Below are positions 52,005 to 62,046 of a DNA stretch of 64,000 bases, piece after piece. A program made the position numbers and the translations under genes. Under the pieces are notes generated by a model. It worked only from the letters and a program-made list of their open reading frames with translations, was not told the DNA's origin and made no database searches. Origin of the DNA: Leptolyngbya subtilissima AS-A7 (GTDB taxonomy: Bacteria; Cyanobacteriota; Cyanobacteriia; Phormidesmidales; Phormidesmidaceae); assembly GCF_039962255.1 (NCBI RefSeq), contig NZ_JAMPKY010000001.1:434001-498000 (forward strand). The letters are read 5' to 3'. Numbering within the stretch: the stretch's first letter is position 1; the number at the start of each line of letters is the position of its first letter.

Positions 52005-52918
52005 CTCTTACCTTTAGTGTAATTACCCCATCTTATAATCAGGGACAGTTTATTGAGCGGACGATTCAGAGCATTCTGTCTCAAACTTCTGTTGAATTTG
52101 ATTATATGGTTTGTGATGGGGGTAGTAACGATGGGACGGTAGAAATCTTAGATAAATACCGGACTTATTTAAGCTGGGTTAGCGAAGCCGACAGTGGGCA
52201 AGCAGATGCCGTAAACAAAGGTATTCGCTCTACTAAAGGAGATGTTATTGCTTGGATTAATTCTGATGATATTTACTATCCTGAGGCTTTCAAGAAAGTA
52301 AGAAATATATTTTTAAATTATCCTGAAGTTAACGTAGTCTATGGCAATGCCAATCACATAGATAGAGAAGATAATTATATAGAGCCATATCCTACCGAGC
52401 CTTGGAACTATATTCGTTTAAGAGAAATATGTTTTCTATGTCAGCCTGCTGTCTTCTTTCGACGCCGAATGGTAGATAACTATGGCGACCTAGATATCAG
52501 TCTTAAATTTTGTATGGATTATGAGCTCTGGCTTCGGTATGGTAAGCAAAATGATTTCTTTTATATTCCAGATTTATTAGCTGGTTCACGACTTTATCAG
52601 GATACTAAAACTTTAGGTCAAAGGGTTGCTGTTCACTATGAAATCAATGAGATGCTAAAAGCTAAGTTTCTTAAGTCTCCTGAACGGTGGGTTTTAGCTT
52701 ATGCTTCGGTCTCGGCAGAAGAACGAGAGAAATCTCAAGGGCGTGATCCACGCAATTTATGGGTCCAAGTACAGCGCGTTAATGCATTTTTCTTTGAGGC
52801 TTTTTATGGCTATCGTCGGTGGCGAAGTTTTGCAGTTTCACCTTCGACAGTTTGGCAAATATTGCGTTGGACAGTAGCTGCTTATTACCGTTTTTTGCGA
52901 AGTAGAGTTACTTTATAG
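52001..52918 (+). CDS. Family 2 glycosyltransferase
   Basis: 305 residues. GT-A fold: FSVITPSYNQGQFIERTIQS (about 4-23), VCDGGSNDGTVEIL, SGQADAVNKGI and INSDDIYYP (the metal-binding acidic motif). The C-terminal half is Arg/Trp-rich and could contact the membrane. It overlaps the preceding GT4 stop (ATGA), so translation is coupled. It adds one sugar to a lipid-linked chain in the inner membrane; the sugar is unknown. Confidence 0.9.
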   Translation: MTLTFSVITPSYNQGQFIERTIQSILSQTSVEFDYMVCDGGSNDGTVEILDKYRTYLSWVSEADSGQADAVNKGIRSTKGDVIAWINSDDIYYPEAFKKVRNIFLNYPEVNVVYGNANHIDREDNYIEPYPTEPWNYIRLREICFLCQPAVFFRRRMVDNYGDLDISLKFCMDYELWLRYGKQNDFFYIPDLLAGSRLYQDTKTLGQRVAVHYEINEMLKAKFLKSPERWVLAYASVSAEEREKSQGRDPRNLWVQVQRVNAFFFEAFYGYRRWRSFAVSPSTVWQILRWTVAAYYRFLRSRVTL

Positions 52919-52929
52919 TTAGGCTTGTT

Positions 52930-54108
52930 ATGAGAATAGGGTTTGATATCAGCCAAACTGGCAGTACAAGAACTGGCTGTGGTTTTTATGCTGATGCTTT
53001 GATAAGAAAAATGGTGAGCCAACATCAAGAAGACACATTTTATCTTTATAAAACTTTTGGCACTACTTATTGGGATCCTGAATATCGGGAGAACATTTCG
53101 TCTTTAGACTTTAAGAATTGTGTTTATCCCTTGGATTTTAAGCGAAAAGAAGACTCTTTTCGCTTTTGGAGTAGTCCTCGGGGAATTGATGAAAGTCAAA
53201 TTGGTTTCCCTGAAATTATTCATTCTAATAATTTTTCGAGTCCGCGCTTGCCCCAAGCCCGGTTAGTTTATACTGTCTATGATTTGAGTTTTATTGACTT
53301 ACCTGACTGCACTACTGAAGAAAATCGTCACATTTGTTTTAATGGAATGCTGGAAGCATCGCTTTTAGCTGATATGGTAATCGCTATTTCTCATTACAGT
53401 AAGAAAAGATTTTTAGAAAACTTTCCACATTTTCCTGAGGAGCGTGTGGAAGTAACTCATTTGGGCAACCGCCTGCCGGTGCATGGTCCTGAAGAACCCG
53501 TGCCACAGCTTGCTACGGAAAAAAACTTTTTTCTTTCTGTGGGAACTTTAGAGCCTAGAAAAAACCTGCGCCGATTGCTTGCAGCTTACAAACGCTACGT
53601 TGGCCAGCAAAATTTGCCAAAACCACTGGTTTTGGCAGGGACAAATGGTTGGCTAGAAGATGATTTGAATACTTATATTGCTGATCTCAAATTACAGAAT
53701 CAGGTGTATGTTCTGGGTTACGTTAGTGACGCTGTTCTTCGATGGCTTTACCGGCATTGCTGGGCATTTGTTTATCCATCTCTTTACGAGGGCTTTGGCT
53801 TACCCGTATTAGAAGCTATGGGATTTGGCGCGGCGGTGATCACGTCAAATACGAGTAGTATGCCTGAAGTTGGTGGAAATGCTGTTTTCTATGTTGATCC
53901 ACTTAATGAAGAAAGTATTGTGGCGGCGCTAACGCAAGTTGATGGGCCTGTCTGCCGTAATTCATGCCGGGAAAAAAGCCTGCAGCAGGCTCAATTTTTC
54001 TCCTGGGATAGGACTTCCGCTGCGGTCCATGCTGCTTATGAGCGGGTATTGCAGATGCCACGTTACAGTCGCCCTGGCGCAAACACTGAGATAAATTGTT
54101 CTCAATAG
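52930..54108 (+). CDS. Family 4 glycosyltransferase
   Basis: 392 residues. GT-B: N-terminal RIGFDISQTGSTRTGCGFYA, middle FFLSVGTLEPRKNLRRLLAAYK, donor site [20 protein letters not shown] and TSSMPEVGGNAVFYVDP. Typical single-domain length. Sequence pattern is close to the GT4 proteins at 54279 and 56476 ([15 protein letters not shown]), suggesting related mannosyl- or rhamnosyl-type enzymes. It lies 11 bases after the GT2 gene. Confidence 0.9.
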   Translation: MRIGFDISQTGSTRTGCGFYADALIRKMVSQHQEDTFYLYKTFGTTYWDPEYRENISSLDFKNCVYPLDFKRKEDSFRFWSSPRGIDESQIGFPEIIHSNNFSSPRLPQARLVYTVYDLSFIDLPDCTTEENRHICFNGMLEASLLADMVIAISHYSKKRFLENFPHFPEERVEVTHLGNRLPVHGPEEPVPQLATEKNFFLSVGTLEPRKNLRRLLAAYKRYVGQQNLPKPLVLAGTNGWLEDDLNTYIADLKLQNQVYVLGYVSDAVLRWLYRHCWAFVYPSLYEGFGLPVLEAMGFGAAVITSNTSSMPEVGGNAVFYVDPLNEESIVAALTQVDGPVCRNSCREKSLQQAQFFSWDRTSAAVHAAYERVLQMPRYSRPGANTEINCSQ

Positions 54109-54278
54109 AATAAGTTGTCAAGTGTGCTTGATTTGCCTGCGTAGAGGTGTCTGAAAAAGACTGTCTAGGAAGAAAAATTTTAGAGGATATAGAATCTGAT
54201 AACGCAGAACTAGTTCGAGGAGGAAATAAAATATTTTGGTTTTTAATTAATTATGATGGTGTAGCTTTTGGCCTATAT

Positions 54279-55427
54279 ATGTTTAAGGTTGTTGTAGACG
54301 CTACCCCTGTTTTACCTAAGCCTAGTGGGGTGGGGCTATACGTACTAAATCTGCTGTGGGCTCTGCGATCGCTGCAATCAACTGAAAACTTTAGCCTCGG
54401 CGTTGCTTATCAACCCAGCTTGAAGAACTGGCTACGAGGGAATCTGGCTTTGCCTGAGGCGCTTGCAGTCTATAACAATGTGGCCGTCTTACCTCTGCCG
54501 GTGCGTTTGCTTAATCTGCTCGCCCAGGCACCTAGAAATCCGATTTTGGGACAGCTAGAGCATCGATTTGGTCAGCCCGACGTCTACCACGGCACCAACT
54601 ATGCGGTCTATCCCTGTCGGCACAGCCAGCGAGTGATGACGATTTACGATCTGTCATTCCTGCGCTATCCCGAATATGTGACTGCCGTGGTACGCACCTA
54701 CAGCCAGAGGGTGCGGCAGTGCTTGGATTGGACTGACCTAGTAGTGACAATCTCGGAAAGCTCGAAGCGCGACATTGTGGAGCTGTTGGGGGTGCCGCCG
54801 GAGCTGGTGTGGGTGACACCTTTAGCTAGCCGCTACGCCGATGATGCTCAGGCAAGTAGCGATGTTGTAGAAGCGGTTGATTTGGGCGATCGCCCCTACA
54901 TTCTTTTTGTCAGCACCCTAGAACCTCGCAAGAATGTGGTTCGTTTGATTCAAGTTTTTGATCGGCTGAAGACTCAGCACAAAATTGATCATCAACTGGT
55001 GCTGGTGGGGCAGAAAGGATGGCAGTTTGAGCCGATTTTTGAAGCGATCGCCGCCTCACCCTGGCGGCACCACATTCGTCATCTCGACTATCTCTCCGAT
55101 GCTGAGGTGGCCTACTGCTACCAAAATGCTGATGTGTTTGCCTACCCTTCGCTCTATGAGGGGTTTGGCCTGCCCGTGCTGGAGGCCATGACCCTGGGCT
55201 GCCCGGTGGTCACGGCCAATACGTCGTCTCTACCCGAGGTGGCCGGTGATGCGGCGCTGTTAATAGACCCTACCAGCGTAGAAGACTTGGCTGAGGCGCT
55301 GGAGCGGGTGGTTGGCGATCGCCCCTTACGCCAGACCATGATCGCCAAGGGCTACCAGCAGGCAGCTCAGTTTTCTTGGACTCGTACGGCTAAATCGACC
55401 CTGGCGGCCTATCGTTCACTACTATAG
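54279..55427 (+). CDS. Family 4 glycosyltransferase
   Basis: 382 residues from ATG 54279 (MFKVVVDATPVLPKPSGVGL). The frame is open upstream to 54147, but that part is AT-rich and not domain-like, so the inner start is chosen. Contains YILFVSTLEPRKNVVRLIQ, then [20 protein letters not shown] and [17 protein letters not shown]. Composition changes to host-like here: a GCGATCGC appears near 54366 and again near 54889 and 55045. This marks the right edge of the AT-rich block. Confidence 0.88.
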   Translation: MFKVVVDATPVLPKPSGVGLYVLNLLWALRSLQSTENFSLGVAYQPSLKNWLRGNLALPEALAVYNNVAVLPLPVRLLNLLAQAPRNPILGQLEHRFGQPDVYHGTNYAVYPCRHSQRVMTIYDLSFLRYPEYVTAVVRTYSQRVRQCLDWTDLVVTISESSKRDIVELLGVPPELVWVTPLASRYADDAQASSDVVEAVDLGDRPYILFVSTLEPRKNVVRLIQVFDRLKTQHKIDHQLVLVGQKGWQFEPIFEAIAASPWRHHIRHLDYLSDAEVAYCYQNADVFAYPSLYEGFGLPVLEAMTLGCPVVTANTSSLPEVAGDAALLIDPTSVEDLAEALERVVGDRPLRQTMIAKGYQQAAQFSWTRTAKSTLAAYRSLL

Positions 55428-55462
55428 GTAAGCTGAACTCTTTGACCTATAGAGTATTTTCA

Positions 55463-56425
55463 ATGGCCAAAAAAGCATTGATTACAGGCTTAACTGGCCA
55501 GGACGGCTCGTACCTGGCTGAGCTTTTGCTGTCACAGGGGTATGAGGTCTGCGGCATGGTCAGGCGTTCTAGTTCCAGCAGTTTTGAGCGCATCAGCCAT
55601 TTTTCGAATCAAATTGAAGTCATATCGGGCGATCTGCTCGACCAGTTCTCGCTGATTGACGCCATCGATCAGACGCAGCCCGATGAAATTTACAACTTGG
55701 CTTCTCAAAGCTATGTGCCCCTATCTTGGACTCAGCCCGCCCTAACCGCTGAGTACACGGCCCTGGGGGTATCTCGCCTGCTGGAAGCGATTCGGCGCTG
55801 CAAGCCCAGCACCCGCTTTTACCAGGCATCAAGCAGTGAGGTGTTTGGCGAGCCCGATGAGTCTCCTCAAACCGAGCGCACGGCCTTTAGGCCCCGCAAC
55901 CCCTACGGCGTGGCCAAGGCCTACGCCCACTGGATGACGGTGAACTACCGGCAAAAGTATGATCTGTATGCCTGCTGCGGCATTACATATACCCACGAGT
56001 CGCCGCGGCGGGGGGCCGAGTTTGTCTTTCGTAAAATTACCCGGGGGGCAGTGCAGATTAAACTCGGCCAGGCCAAGGAGCTGCGGCTGGGCAATCTAGA
56101 CGCCCGACGAGACTGGTGTCATGCCCAAGATGTGGTGACGGCGATGTGGCTGATGCTGCAGCAGGAGAGCCCTGACGACTACATCATTGCCAGCGGTGAG
56201 ACCCATTCGGTGCGCGAGCTAGTGGATTGTGCGTTTAGCTATCTGGGTCTGGACTACCAGCAGTACGTCAGCGTTGATCCGACGTTTTATCGCCCCGATG
56301 AGGAGGTGCAGCTGGTAGGGTCGATCGACAAGATTAAAACCAAGCTGAGTTGGCAGCCCCAGTATTCGTTTCAGCGCCTGGTCGAATCGATGGTTGATCA
56401 CGACCTGAAAACGTTGAATGGGTAG
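55463..56425 (+). CDS. gmd: GDP-mannose 4,6-dehydratase
   Basis: 320 residues from MAKKALITGLTGQDG; an ATG 7 codons upstream exists but adds a non-conserved MTYRVFS. NADP motif GLTGQDGSYLAELLL (6-20), VRRSSSSSFERI, the catalytic region SSSEVFGEP and the YxxxK motif in NPYGVAKAYAHWM, then RRDWCHAQDVVTAMWLMLQ. It makes GDP-4-keto-6-deoxymannose, the precursor of GDP-fucose, GDP-rhamnose or perosamine. No fucose synthase, RMD or PER gene is in the window, so the final sugar is open. It fits the neighbouring glycosyltransferases. Confidence 0.93.
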   Translation: MAKKALITGLTGQDGSYLAELLLSQGYEVCGMVRRSSSSSFERISHFSNQIEVISGDLLDQFSLIDAIDQTQPDEIYNLASQSYVPLSWTQPALTAEYTALGVSRLLEAIRRCKPSTRFYQASSSEVFGEPDESPQTERTAFRPRNPYGVAKAYAHWMTVNYRQKYDLYACCGITYTHESPRRGAEFVFRKITRGAVQIKLGQAKELRLGNLDARRDWCHAQDVVTAMWLMLQQESPDDYIIASGETHSVRELVDCAFSYLGLDYQQYVSVDPTFYRPDEEVQLVGSIDKIKTKLSWQPQYSFQRLVESMVDHDLKTLNG

Positions 56426-56475
56426 GCATCAGCTAACCGCTCGTAGGCACGGAACACATCTTAAACGACTCTGGC

Positions 56476-57549
56476 ATGACTGAGGCCTCACTGCTGATTA
56501 ACTTGGCGTTTGTCCCCACTAAGCCCACAGGGCTGGGGGTCTATGCGCTTAATCTAATTCAGCATTTGTCGCGGGAAGATAGTTGTTTGCTCAGCGATCG
56601 CCCCATCGCCGGGCATCGCCATCTCCCCTCACCCATGGGGGCGACTACTGATTCAGGCAAGCAGGGCCATGCTCGGCGGCTGTGGTGGACTCAGTTTCAG
56701 GTGCCGAAGCTGTATCGCCAGCTTGGGGCAAAACTGCTGTTTTCGCCCATTCCCGAAACACCGCTCTGGTCATCGTGCCGAACGGTGGTGACGGTGCACG
56801 ACCTAATTCCCCTGCACTTTCCCCAAAAGGGGTCGCCGCTGACGCTGTACTTTCGACACTATTTGCCCCAGGTCATTCGCCAGGCTGAGCACATTATTTG
56901 CGACTCGGAGTCAACCCTGCGCGATATCCACCATTTTTTTGGTCCACTACCCAAGGCAGCAACGGTCGTGCCTCTAGCCTACGATACTGAGCACTACCGC
57001 TGGCTAGATCTGCCACGTCAGCCCTATTTCCTCTACGTAGGCAGCCACTACACCTACAAGAACCTGGGCCGTCTGATAAAAGCCTTTGCCCAGACTGCAC
57101 TGCCCGACTTTAAGCTGTTGATCGCAGGAGCGCCGGACCCTCGCTATACGCCAGCGCTGCAAGCTCAGGTGGAGGAGATGGGGCTGGGCAATCGCGTTCA
57201 GTTTTTGGCCTACGTTCCCTACGACCAGCTGCCTCAATTAATCAACCAAGCGATCGCGCTGGTGTTTCCCAGCCTTTGGGAAGGTTTTGGCCTGCCCGTT
57301 TTAGAGGCGATGGCCTGCGGCACCCCTGTAATTACGTCTAACCTATCATCGCTGCCGGAGGTGGCTGGAGAGGCTGCGCTACTAGTTGATCCTTACAACG
57401 TGGGTGAGCTGACCGAGGCAATGATTTCTATTGCTAATAATCAAAGGCTTTGGGAAACCCTGCACTATGCTGGGCAAGCGCAAGCAAGGCAATTTGGCTG
57501 GAGAAAGACAGGCTACCAGACCAGTGACATACTTAGGCAATATTTATAA
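56476..57549 (+). CDS. Family 4 glycosyltransferase
   Basis: 357 residues. [60 protein letters not shown], then [20 protein letters not shown] and [18 protein letters not shown]. Close in pattern to the GT4 proteins at 52930 and 54279. Host-like composition with GCGATCGC present near 56595 and 57250. It closes the glycan cluster; the next gene is on the opposite strand. Confidence 0.9.
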   Translation: MTEASLLINLAFVPTKPTGLGVYALNLIQHLSREDSCLLSDRPIAGHRHLPSPMGATTDSGKQGHARRLWWTQFQVPKLYRQLGAKLLFSPIPETPLWSSCRTVVTVHDLIPLHFPQKGSPLTLYFRHYLPQVIRQAEHIICDSESTLRDIHHFFGPLPKAATVVPLAYDTEHYRWLDLPRQPYFLYVGSHYTYKNLGRLIKAFAQTALPDFKLLIAGAPDPRYTPALQAQVEEMGLGNRVQFLAYVPYDQLPQLINQAIALVFPSLWEGFGLPVLEAMACGTPVITSNLSSLPEVAGEAALLVDPYNVGELTEAMISIANNQRLWETLHYAGQAQARQFGWRKTGYQTSDILRQYL

Positions 57550-57803
57550 AGGACTACGCCTCTGCAAGTTTGATCACCAAGCTTTGTTTAGCTAGATTTA
57601 GCCCGGTAGGGCAGACAGTTTTATTCCTGCGAATTTATCTAACAAAAATATAGGAAAAAAATTAAACTCAAATTTCTATTTGATTTTGAACAGGAAAGTA
57701 TGAATAGAGTAAAAGAGTGCTGAGTCACGATTGGCATTGATGGAGTCTAGTCACCTATAACTTGCCTAACATATTACTCAACAATAATTTTCCTCTATTA
57801 CTA

Positions 57804-58616
57804 CTAGCTCTGTAGCCGATGATCTTCCATAAGAGATAGCATTTTGCTAGACACTTCCTCCATATTCGTCTGCTGAAACTCACTGGCAGGCACTTTGCGA
57901 GCAATAACAATACTGGTTAACCCTTTCACGGACTCGTATGCAAGCGAGATACTATGCTTAAGTTGCATTAATGCACCTTCAGGCGTGCTAATGTCGCATA
58001 AAGGTAGTTGGTTAACGCGGGCATACTGCTCAACAACACCAAAGCCAGCCTTTAGCATTATTTGTTTCTGCAACAAGAACGGCATATCCTTCTCAGTTGT
58101 TCCGTATTTTTTCATCACAGCAATGCTATCTTCGGTTTGAGAATGTCCAGCTCCTGGTTCGGCAGTAATTAGAATACCATTCTCATTTAAGGCATCGTAG
58201 ATATTCTTGATAACCTTATAGGCGTCTTCGGCATGATGTAGAGCATCATAAATGACTGCAATGTCAAAGCCTGAAGGTAAGGAATCTACCTCGTAGTCGC
58301 AAACCTGGAAACGCAAGGAAGGCCCAGCACGTCGGTTTGCAAGTTCGATCATGTCAGGGCTGATATCGAGTCCTAAAACTTCGTATCCACGCTGGCAAAG
58401 GAGATCACTCGTCCAACCACTGCCAACACCTATATCGAGTAGACGTGCCGGAGGTTGCGGTAGAAAACGCATCATTTGACCAATATCAATTAAGTAGTTA
58501 CCGCATTGGGCATCAGAAAACGGTTTTTGTTCTAAATAGTTTGTGAATTCCTCAACAGCAATACCCTCAGCGGACGATACATTTTTGATGTAGTTAATTT
58601 CATTAGATTTTGACAT
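57804..58616 (-). CDS. Class I SAM-dependent methyltransferase
   Basis: 270 residues. SAM motif I LLDIGVGSGWTSDLLCQRGY (about 60-79), motif II VLGLDISPDMIELANRRA, then DIAVIYDALHHAEDAYKVI and LNENGILITAEPGAGHS. The helical N terminus (EEFTNYLEQKPFSDAQCGNY) is typical of sugar or small-molecule methyltransferases. The gene is AT-rich, like the left part of the glycan cluster, but lies on the other strand. It may be part of the same acquired material. Substrate unknown. Confidence 0.87.
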   Translation of the reverse strand: MSKSNEINYIKNVSSAEGIAVEEFTNYLEQKPFSDAQCGNYLIDIGQMMRFLPQPPARLLDIGVGSGWTSDLLCQRGYEVLGLDISPDMIELANRRAGPSLRFQVCDYEVDSLPSGFDIAVIYDALHHAEDAYKVIKNIYDALNENGILITAEPGAGHSQTEDSIAVMKKYGTTEKDMPFLLQKQIMLKAGFGVVEQYARVNQLPLCDISTPEGALMQLKHSISLAYESVKGLTSIVIARKVPASEFQQTNMEEVSSKMLSLMEDHRLQS

Positions 58617-59055
58617 GACAGATTATATGTAATGTACAACACTTGGGGTGGTCTTAAAAATTGAATTGAAGAAAGGCTAGCTATGGCATAAAAAAGCTTA
58701 TTTCTGAATACAGCACATGACGATAACCCTGAGTAAATCATAGCCGAACTATATGTATATCTCTCAAGGTGAGCAGGAGATTGCTTTGAGTCCATGATGG
58801 CAAGCTTAGGCAATCAAAACGACTGCTGAAGTCCATTAACCTCCGTTTAGTTCGTCGAGAATCTCAAATTCGCTGTACCGTTAAGATTTTTTATTTACAA
58901 AGAGCTTAGGAGTTTTCTGCACCATAAAGTTGTATGATATTAAGCTAGGTATATATGTAGCTTAAGGCACACAAGGTTTCTTGCAGTATGCACAACCCTA
59001 TAATACCCCTACCTAAATTCGTGTTGCTATTCAGCATATTGTTACAAACTTTCCC
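58617..59055 (-). other. AT-rich intergenic region between the methyltransferase and PsiE-like genes
   Basis: 439 bases. It would hold the methyltransferase promoter. Low-complexity A/T stretches (around 58880-58960) are seen. A 93-codon ORF (58532-58813) lacks protein-like features. No repeats or RNA genes recognised. Confidence 0.4.
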
Positions 59056-59505
59056 TTAACGATGACTCACGCGCACAATCCAATAGCTGATGGCCAAAGC
59101 AAAGACGGCGATCGCTAGCCCAATCAGCGTTGTACCCGGTACATCCTCCAAGTCAAGAATAATGAACTTCCGACCTACCGCCGTCAGGGCCGTGGCGATG
59201 ACCAGCTCAACCTGCACCACGTGCTTTTTAATGTAGGCGGTGATATTTTCTAAAATCTCCAGGGCGATCAGCACGGTTAAAAACAGGCCAAAAACATCGA
59301 TTACAGTTTCGTCCAAAAACTCGCCAGGGGCGGTGGTAAAAATGGCTCTAACCAGCACCCAGGCCAGATCAAACACGATCGCCAGAATAACGATCACCAT
59401 ACCCAGGGAGAGCGCCTTTGAGACGCTGCCCTCAAACTGGTGCAGGCGGCTTAAAAAGGTGTCGTTTTCGAGTTGCTTGATTAACCGTTTGGCCCAATTT
59501 GCCAT
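59056..59505 (-). CDS. PsiE-like (phosphate-starvation-inducible) membrane protein
   Basis: 149 residues with four predicted TM helices (about 30-52, 65-85, 95-113 and 122-143). The family loop DVFGLFLTVLIALEILENI and VELVIATALTAVGRKFIIL are recognisable. Function is unknown. It lies 13 bases downstream of narB on the same strand, so it may be co-transcribed with the nitrate assimilation genes, which would be an unusual neighbour. Confidence 0.88.
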   Translation of the reverse strand: MANWAKRLIKQLENDTFLSRLHQFEGSVSKALSLGMVIVILAIVFDLAWVLVRAIFTTAPGEFLDETVIDVFGLFLTVLIALEILENITAYIKKHVVQVELVIATALTAVGRKFIILDLEDVPGTTLIGLAIAVFALAISYWIVRVSHR

Positions 59506-59518
59506 CGATGCTGACTGC

Positions 59519-61753
59519 TCAAGAAGTGGGTGCTGCTGAGAGAATAGACGATTCTGTAGCCTCGGGTAAAGTTTCGGCGGCTACAGTCGCCGCCTCGGGT
59601 CGCTTCAGCGGCACGACCTGCACTGCGCAGGCCTTGAGCTCGGGCTGGCCTGATACTGGGCAGGCCACCGGGTGGGTGAGGGCGTTGCACTCGGCATCGG
59701 TAGCCCACAGGCTGCCCCAGTGCATAGGCACAAATAGGGTACCCCGGCGAATATTTTGGGTGACCAGCAGGGGTAGCCGGACGATGCCGCGGGGCGATCG
59801 CACCTCCACCCATTCACCCCCCTGCACCTGGAGCTGCTGGGCATCGCGGGGGTTGATCTCCAAAAACGGAGCCGGGTGCATTTTCTGAATCTTTTCGATC
59901 CGCCCGGTGCGGGTTTGCGTGTGCCAGTGACCGTAGAGCCGACCGGTAGTGAGCACAAAGGGAAACTGGTCGTCGGGCGGCTCGGCCAGGCCGTTGGAGT
60001 GGAAGGCGGCGAAGCGAGCCCGGCGATCGGCGGTGTTGAAAATACCTCGGGTGTAGAGGCGCTTGTCGTGACGGGTGGCGGCGGTGGTAGCGGTCTCAGG
60101 GTCGGGACAGGGCCACTGAATGGGGCCAAGCTCTCGCAGGCGATCGTGGCTGAGGCCGGTGATATCGCAGGGCTGCCCTCGGGTGATTTGGGTAAACTCG
60201 CGGTAGACCTCGGCGCTGGTGGCGAAGTCAAACTGGTAGGCAAAGCCCAGACGGCGGCCCACCTCGGCAAAAATTTCCCAATCGGGGCGGGCCTCGCCGG
60301 GGGGCGAGCGAAAGGCGGAGCAGAGGGTCACTACCCGTTCAGAGTTGGTCATGGTGCCGGTTTTTTCGCCCCACTGGGCAGCGGGCAGCAGTAAGTGAGC
60401 AAACTCGGCGGTTTCGGTGGGGTAGTAGGCGTCTTGGTAGACGGTGAAGGGAGACTGGCGCAGCGCGGCCTTGGTGCGGTTGAGGTCGGGCAGGCTGACT
60501 GCTGGGTTGGTGGCGGCAATCCACAGCAGGCCCACCTGCTGGTGCTCTAGGGCCAGCATCATTTCGCCCACGGCCAGGCCCGGTGTTGCCGAGATTTGCC
60601 CGGTGGGCAATCCCCAGAACTCTTCCACCTGGCGGCGGTGGTCAGCGTTTTTCACCAGACGATAGCCCGGCAAAATGTGGGATAGCCCGCCGGCTTCGCG
60701 CCCGCCCATGGCGTTGGGCTGCCCGGTGAGGGAAAATGGCCCCGCCCCCGGTCGGCCAATATTGCCGGTCATCAGGTGAAGGTTGATCAGCGACCTGACC
60801 TTTGCCGTTCCCTCCGACGACTGGTTGAGCCCCATCGACCACAGTGACAGCACCGCCTTGGCATCGGCCCAGGCACGGGCGGCGGTTTCTAAATCGGCGA
60901 CAGAAATGCCGCAGCGATCGGCCACAATGGTCGGCTCGTAGTGGCGCAGCACCTCGGTGTAGGCGGCAAAGCCCTGAGTGCAGCCGTCAATAAACTCGGG
61001 GTCGAGGCTGCCCCAGCGCAGCAGCAGGTGGCCAATGCCGTTAAGCAGAGTGATGTCGCTGCCGGGGCGAATTGCCAGGTGCAGGTCGGCGGCCTTAGCG
61101 GTGTCGGTGCGGCGAGGGTCGACTACGATCAGCTTGACGTGGCCGTGGCGCTTGTGGTGCTTGCGCAGGCGGTTAAAGGCAATGGGGTGGCACTCGGCGG
61201 CGTTGGTGCCGATCAAAAAAGCGCAGTCAGTAGCCTCCAGGTCGGCGTAGCAGCAGGGCGGGCCGTCGCTGCCAAAGCTCTGGATGTAGCCTGCCACCGC
61301 CGACGACATGCACAGCCGCGAGTTGGCGTCGAAGTTGTTGGTGCCCAGGCAGCCCTTCACCAGCTTTTGGGCAACGTAGTAGTCTTCGGTTTGAAATTGC
61401 CCCGACCCGTAGACGCAGATGCCGTCCGGTCCCATCTCCTGGCGCACGGTTTGAATGCGGTTGACGATCGCATCCAGTGCCATCTCCCACGATACACGCC
61501 GGAATGGCTCGTCGAGGGAGGCTCGCATCATGGGGTATTTGAGCCGATCGCGATCGAGGGATTCGGCCACGGTGGCTCCCTTGACGCACACCATGCCCTG
61601 GCTAGAGGGGTGAGCGCGATCGCCCCGAGTCTGCCACAGCGGATTGCCTGCTGCGTCACGGTTAGTGGGCTTGTTGGGCTGGGCCGGAGGTAAAACTTCC
61701 AGGCCGCAACCCACGCCGCAGTAGGGACACAAGGTTTTAGCCGGATCGGTCAT
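59519..61753 (-). CDS. narB: Ferredoxin-nitrate reductase NarB
   Basis: 744 residues from ATG 61753 ([17 protein letters not shown]). A longer frame to 61801 reads through the GGATGGGT repeat, giving an [16 protein letters not shown] stretch, and is rejected. The 4Fe-4S Cys are CPYCGVGC (9-16) and CVKG. Mo-bis-MGD domain: [13 protein letters not shown] with the Mo-ligand Cys, [20 protein letters not shown], and the C-terminal MopB domain with VHWGSLWA-type binding loop. It reduces nitrate to nitrite using ferredoxin. It lies downstream of nirA on the same strand, separated by 293 bases. Confidence 0.96.
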   Translation of the reverse strand: MTDPAKTLCPYCGVGCGLEVLPPAQPNKPTNRDAAGNPLWQTRGDRAHPSSQGMVCVKGATVAESLDRDRLKYPMMRASLDEPFRRVSWEMALDAIVNRIQTVRQEMGPDGICVYGSGQFQTEDYYVAQKLVKGCLGTNNFDANSRLCMSSAVAGYIQSFGSDGPPCCYADLEATDCAFLIGTNAAECHPIAFNRLRKHHKRHGHVKLIVVDPRRTDTAKAADLHLAIRPGSDITLLNGIGHLLLRWGSLDPEFIDGCTQGFAAYTEVLRHYEPTIVADRCGISVADLETAARAWADAKAVLSLWSMGLNQSSEGTAKVRSLINLHLMTGNIGRPGAGPFSLTGQPNAMGGREAGGLSHILPGYRLVKNADHRRQVEEFWGLPTGQISATPGLAVGEMMLALEHQQVGLLWIAATNPAVSLPDLNRTKAALRQSPFTVYQDAYYPTETAEFAHLLLPAAQWGEKTGTMTNSERVVTLCSAFRSPPGEARPDWEIFAEVGRRLGFAYQFDFATSAEVYREFTQITRGQPCDITGLSHDRLRELGPIQWPCPDPETATTAATRHDKRLYTRGIFNTADRRARFAAFHSNGLAEPPDDQFPFVLTTGRLYGHWHTQTRTGRIEKIQKMHPAPFLEINPRDAQQLQVQGGEWVEVRSPRGIVRLPLLVTQNIRRGTLFVPMHWGSLWATDAECNALTHPVACPVSGQPELKACAVQVVPLKRPEAATVAAETLPEATESSILSAAPTS

Positions 61754-61755
61754 AG

Positions 61756-61790
61756 AGGGTGGATGGGTAAGGGGGTGGATGGGTAGGGGG
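61756..61790. repeat. GGATGGGT-type short repeat before narB
   Basis: Two units, GGGTGGATGGGT (61757-61768) and GGGTGGATGGGT (61774-61785), 17 bases apart, directly upstream of the narB ATG. They would form part of the narB leader, C-rich in the sense strand, and displace any ribosome binding site. Same unit as at 43300 and 3193. Confidence 0.7.
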
Positions 61791-62046
61791 TAGCAGTTCA
61801 CAGCAGGGAAGTTCTTGGTGGAGATCCCCCCTGCTCTACTTTCTAAGGGGGCTTCCGAGGGAATCTCCTACAGCAGAAAATTTGGGAAATCGGTTTGAAT
61901 CTAAGAACGCCTCACTCCAGGAACATGCAAAAACACAAGGTTGTGAAAACCTAATATTTGGCCTCGCCACCAGGTTATGGACTGTGCTACGTTTGCCTCA
62001 AATGCAAACTGTGTGTCCTGGGGCCGTTGGCCAGCAGGACATTTTT
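61791..62046 (-). other. nirA-narB intergenic region with hairpins
   Basis: Immediately after nirA a hairpin forms from GTCCTG (62015-62020), GGCC, GGCC and CAGGAC (62035-62040). It is followed by a T-run on the plus strand (62042-62048), so it is oriented to stop plus-strand transcription rather than nirA mRNA. A second small hairpin, GTTTGC/GCAAAC, lies at 61991-62009. No ORF is supported. It may adjust the ratio of nirA to narB message. Confidence 0.55.

Noticed and set aside
58532-58813. 93-codon ORF overlapping the methyltransferase start
   Set aside because: Covers the promoter and the first codons of the called gene and shows no domain-like pattern.
61753-61801. Extended N terminus of NarB
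   Set aside because: The extra 16 residues are encoded entirely by the GGATGGGT repeat and are Pro/His/Leu low-complexity; the family starts directly before the CPYCGVGC motif.
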